From: Tetrastigma voinierianum
Lineage: Eukaryota > Streptophyta > Magnoliopsida > Vitales > Vitaceae
Direction: 5' to 3'
Length of the DNA stretch: 64,000 nt
NCBI GenBank assembly: GCA_016808115.1
Contig: JAEQBH010002849.1
Span: 124,001-188,000 of the forward strand
The position numbers and the translations under genes were made by a program. The notes under the pieces are model-generated. The model worked only from the letters and a program-made list of their open reading frames with translations, did no database searches and was not told the DNA's origin. How positions within the stretch are numbered: position 1 is the first letter of the stretch; each line of letters begins with the position of its first letter. Below are positions 61,181-64,000 of the stretch, piece by piece.

Positions 61181-61790
61181 TAATAACTATTTTACTGGTA
61201 AAAAACGAAGAGGTTTAGATCATTGGTAATTTTGGACTAAAAATGTTAAAAAAACCACTCTCATTGCTTAAGAAAAAAAAGGCCGACTCATACAAAATTG
61301 AGAAAAAGATAATGCTTTCACTTATTTTTGAAAAAAATCTAATGATTAATCATGGAAATTTAAAGACGATTAAAAACAAAACATTTTACATCAAAAAATT
61401 TAATAGAAAACTACTTGAATGAATTTTGAAAACTACTTTTGAAAACGATTCAGGAAGAAAAAAACAAAAACAAAAATAAAAATCAAAGACACTGTACAGT
61501 ATTAAAGATGCTAACGTGGGCATGTGCGGTTGAATGAATTTTGTCACGCACATTTTGAGGCAGACATAATAGAAAATAGAAAAGGGCAAATAAAAAATGA
61601 TTATTTTCTTCCTTATTCGTCCACCGCAAGTCTTTAAAGAGTATTTTCTTTTAGTAACGTAAATGTTAAATTCAACTCTCAATGCTTCTAATAAATAAAC
61701 TCTAACACTATGGGCCATACTACATCACTTAGACAGCATCGTTATTATAAAAACCAACTGGCCTTTTAGTTGTCCCTATTTTTCTTTATA
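61181..61790. other. AT-rich intergenic region
   Basis: No gene seen. The 110-codon open frame at 61386-61718 (minus) has no recognisable motif and no splice or promoter support. Confidence 0.45.
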
Positions 61791-62170
61791 TGTTCTCTTT
61801 AATCATTTTCTTCGTTGGTAGCGAACTACATTAATAATTTTTTATCTAAAATTATCATTTTACATGTTTTTATATTTTTTTTCCTTAATAAAACGACATT
61901 CCTTTCACATTTATGTTTCTTAGTTCTTTAAATTGTTTTCTTTTGGAGTAATTTTTATCAACTTATTAATACAGATAATGACAGCTATCTCGAGCATGAT
62001 AAGTCGTAATGCTCATTAAGCCACATTTACAAGATACTTAAATGCATTCGTGACAAAATATTTCGATTTACTAGCATATTACCTCATCCTAAAATTCCTC
62101 ATAGACAATTGATTATACGCTTATCAAATACTACTAATTTGAATCAATAAAATTATATCTCTTAAAACAA
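61791..62170 (+). repeat. Unclassified dispersed repeat, copy 6
   Basis: Shares TTCCTTAATAAAACGACATT (near 61892), CACATTTATGTTTCTTAG, and the end CTAATTTGAATCAATAAAAT with TATATCTCTTA. The middle is shorter than in the copies at 54.5 and 58.8 kb. Confidence 0.6.
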
Positions 62171-64000
62171 AACAAAACTCTCAATACTTCTTAAAGTATA
62201 AATTAAACAAATAATAAAATTTACTACTCTTATCGTTAAAAACGTGGTTCTATTTCATAGGAAACTAAAACGCATAAACCAATCGTTTGACATTCTGTTA
62301 ACATACATAATTGTTTGAAAATAACTAAGTATTCAGAAACCAAAAATAAATTAAATCACGTTAACGGCGTATATCATAATGTTTGAGAACAACTAGCCTC
62401 ATAAATTCATACTCTTAGCATAAATTATTTTCTCCGTACTTACTGCTTTTAGCATTCTGGCACGCCTCGTTCTGTGATGAAACGGTATCGAATTATCGAC
62501 AAAAGACTCACGCCACTGACGAACTGACGACGCTATTATTTATCACCGACAAACGGCATCGTTAGTTAAAACCGGCATCACGTCCTTTATAAGACCACCA
62601 CTTTTATATAAATGGTGATTCGACCTTGAACGCCAAACCTCTTAATCCCAAACCCTTAGAATTTATAAATTAATTGTTTAAATTAACGTTGGCTAATTTC
62701 ATTCATTGAATATCACACTTGCTAAACAAAATTCATATAACAATTATCGAATTATTTAATAATGTCATCTATTTCATTCACTATATTCAACACTTACAAG
62801 TCTTTATACCTTCTGGCTATTAACATTAGAGCGAGGCATTTCAACAGATAATATATGTTCCATAATCGTCTACTTAATAAAGACAACAACCATCATCTTA
62901 TCACTCATCATAACAACATCTCTCGATTAAAAATCTAAACAAGTTTATAGGATTAATAACTGTATCAATAATGGATGGACCGCTTTAATGAGAATCTAAT
63001 TTGGGCTTCACTGAGAAACATTTGTTCTCAGACACATTATTAAACTAATAAAAACTAATTTGGAGTTAAAAAGAAATAATAAATCATGAAAGAGACACGT
63101 ATCACGCCTCAGTCCAAGTCATCGCCATCATGGTCCGGGATTTGGTGATGTGAGGGTGGGTGACTAAAAGTCATTTTTAGACATTTAGCAAAACCATGAT
63201 GGGTTTAGATATTTCAAAATGTAACGTAGTTTTTGTGTTTTTCGGAAAATTTTGTTTTTTTAAGAAATATTTTCTAAAAATTTATATTGCTCGGTATTTT
63301 AAAAAGGTATAATTTCTCAAAATTTTTCAATTTAAACTAAACTGTCTCTCAAATAAACATTTTTAAAAAACTCCCAGGAACAAAAGCTCTCCATTTCAAA
63401 GCCTTGACACTTTCAAATGCTTTTAAATTGTTAGAGGCTAAGATCTTTAAAAATATATTTTTATAATTTTAAAAATACTAAAATTAAGATATTTCATAGA
63501 CATTTTCATACCTTAAAATTTTGTGGGTTACTATTTCTGTTTTTCAAAATTCTTAAATCGTTTTATCAATGTAACACTTTTTAAAATTGGCCTAAATGCT
63601 ATAAATCTTCAACATTTTTCTAGTGATATCTTTATAATCTAAAGCTTTAAATCACACTAAAAAACATATATTTAAAAAAGACACTTTCAACGTTAAAATT
63701 CAATTTAAATTAGAAAAAAATATTCATTTAAAAGATACTTTAAGTTTTTTAAAATTTTAAAATATGTCTTTTAAAAAGGCGCTCTTTAAATTATCTTATT
63801 GATATATAGAAAAACCATGCCACATATTTTGATTATTTTTCAAATTTCTCATGTTTTGGGTGATTTGTTTTTGACTCTTACTATCCTTCGGAAAGTTCCG
63901 ACCAGTTCAAGGAGTCTTGCAACAAATTAATACAAACTTTTTTAAAATTATCAAATTGGTTTGAAAAAATCCAGATACAGTACTTTGTTCATCACTTTAA
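62171..64000. other. AT-rich intergenic region to the end of the window
   Basis: No gene recognised. A CpG-bearing patch at about 62450-62600 (GATGAAACGGTATCGAATTA, GACGAACTGACGACGC) could be a further worn copy of the dispersed repeat but was too diverged to call. Confidence 0.45.

Overview
This is a plant nuclear window, almost certainly from a woody eudicot. The evidence is introns with GT..AG borders, a plant-specific Dof transcription factor, a plant-specific ROP-interactor gene, a ribosomal protein promoter with telo-box and TGGGCC elements, and several families of plant retrotransposons and MITE-like repeats. The style of the Ty3/gypsy gag and of the repeats reminds me of grapevine (Vitis); that is an inference I cannot test here. 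Most of the window is AT-rich. The one large GC-richer block is the gypsy element.

Layout. From 1 to 9.1 kb the DNA is intergenic and AT-rich: a broken CACTA transposon (Tnp2 remains plus 3' terminal repeats, about 2.3-4.23 kb), a three-unit tandem repeat, a small inverted-repeat element, a direct duplication around (TA)n arrays, and one copy of a dispersed repeat. From 9155 to 14494 lies an old Ty1/copia element with both LTRs and a near-perfect target duplication; it sits inside one of two adjacent copies of a SINE-like repeat. From 14.7 to 19 kb is the upstream region of an intact two-exon Dof zinc finger gene (18977-20631, + strand). A ribosomal protein S23 gene follows on the minus strand (22897-25647). 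Its four-exon structure and promoter are complete, but a 4-base deletion in exon 3 breaks the frame. Two SINEs lie in its first intron. From 26.4 to 34.3 kb there is a duplicated GC-rich segment and then a second, decayed Ty1/copia element (27031-34326) inserted in a (TA)n tract.

An intact ROP-interactor (ICR/RIP) coiled-coil gene lies on the minus strand (coding 39911 down to 35290, 5' leader starting near 41.9 kb). A complete but mutated Ty3/gypsy element of 11.7 kb (42436-54138) with a perfect TCAAG target duplication lies about 0.5 kb upstream of the likely start of that gene. It carries a gag-pol relic, an array of nine 66-bp tandem repeats, and a decayed reading frame on the opposite strand in its 3' spacer. 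From 54.1 to 64 kb there is no gene. It holds several copies of an unclassified CpG-bearing repeat, a long-inverted-repeat element and a hAT-like element.

The three host genes have separate jobs: transcription control, translation, and ROP GTPase signalling to cytoskeleton and secretion. Nothing suggests they act together. I saw no CRISPR array, operon or viral genome. The observations most worth following are the S23 frameshift, the antisense reading frame and tandem array in the gypsy element, and the repeat families that have no obvious name.
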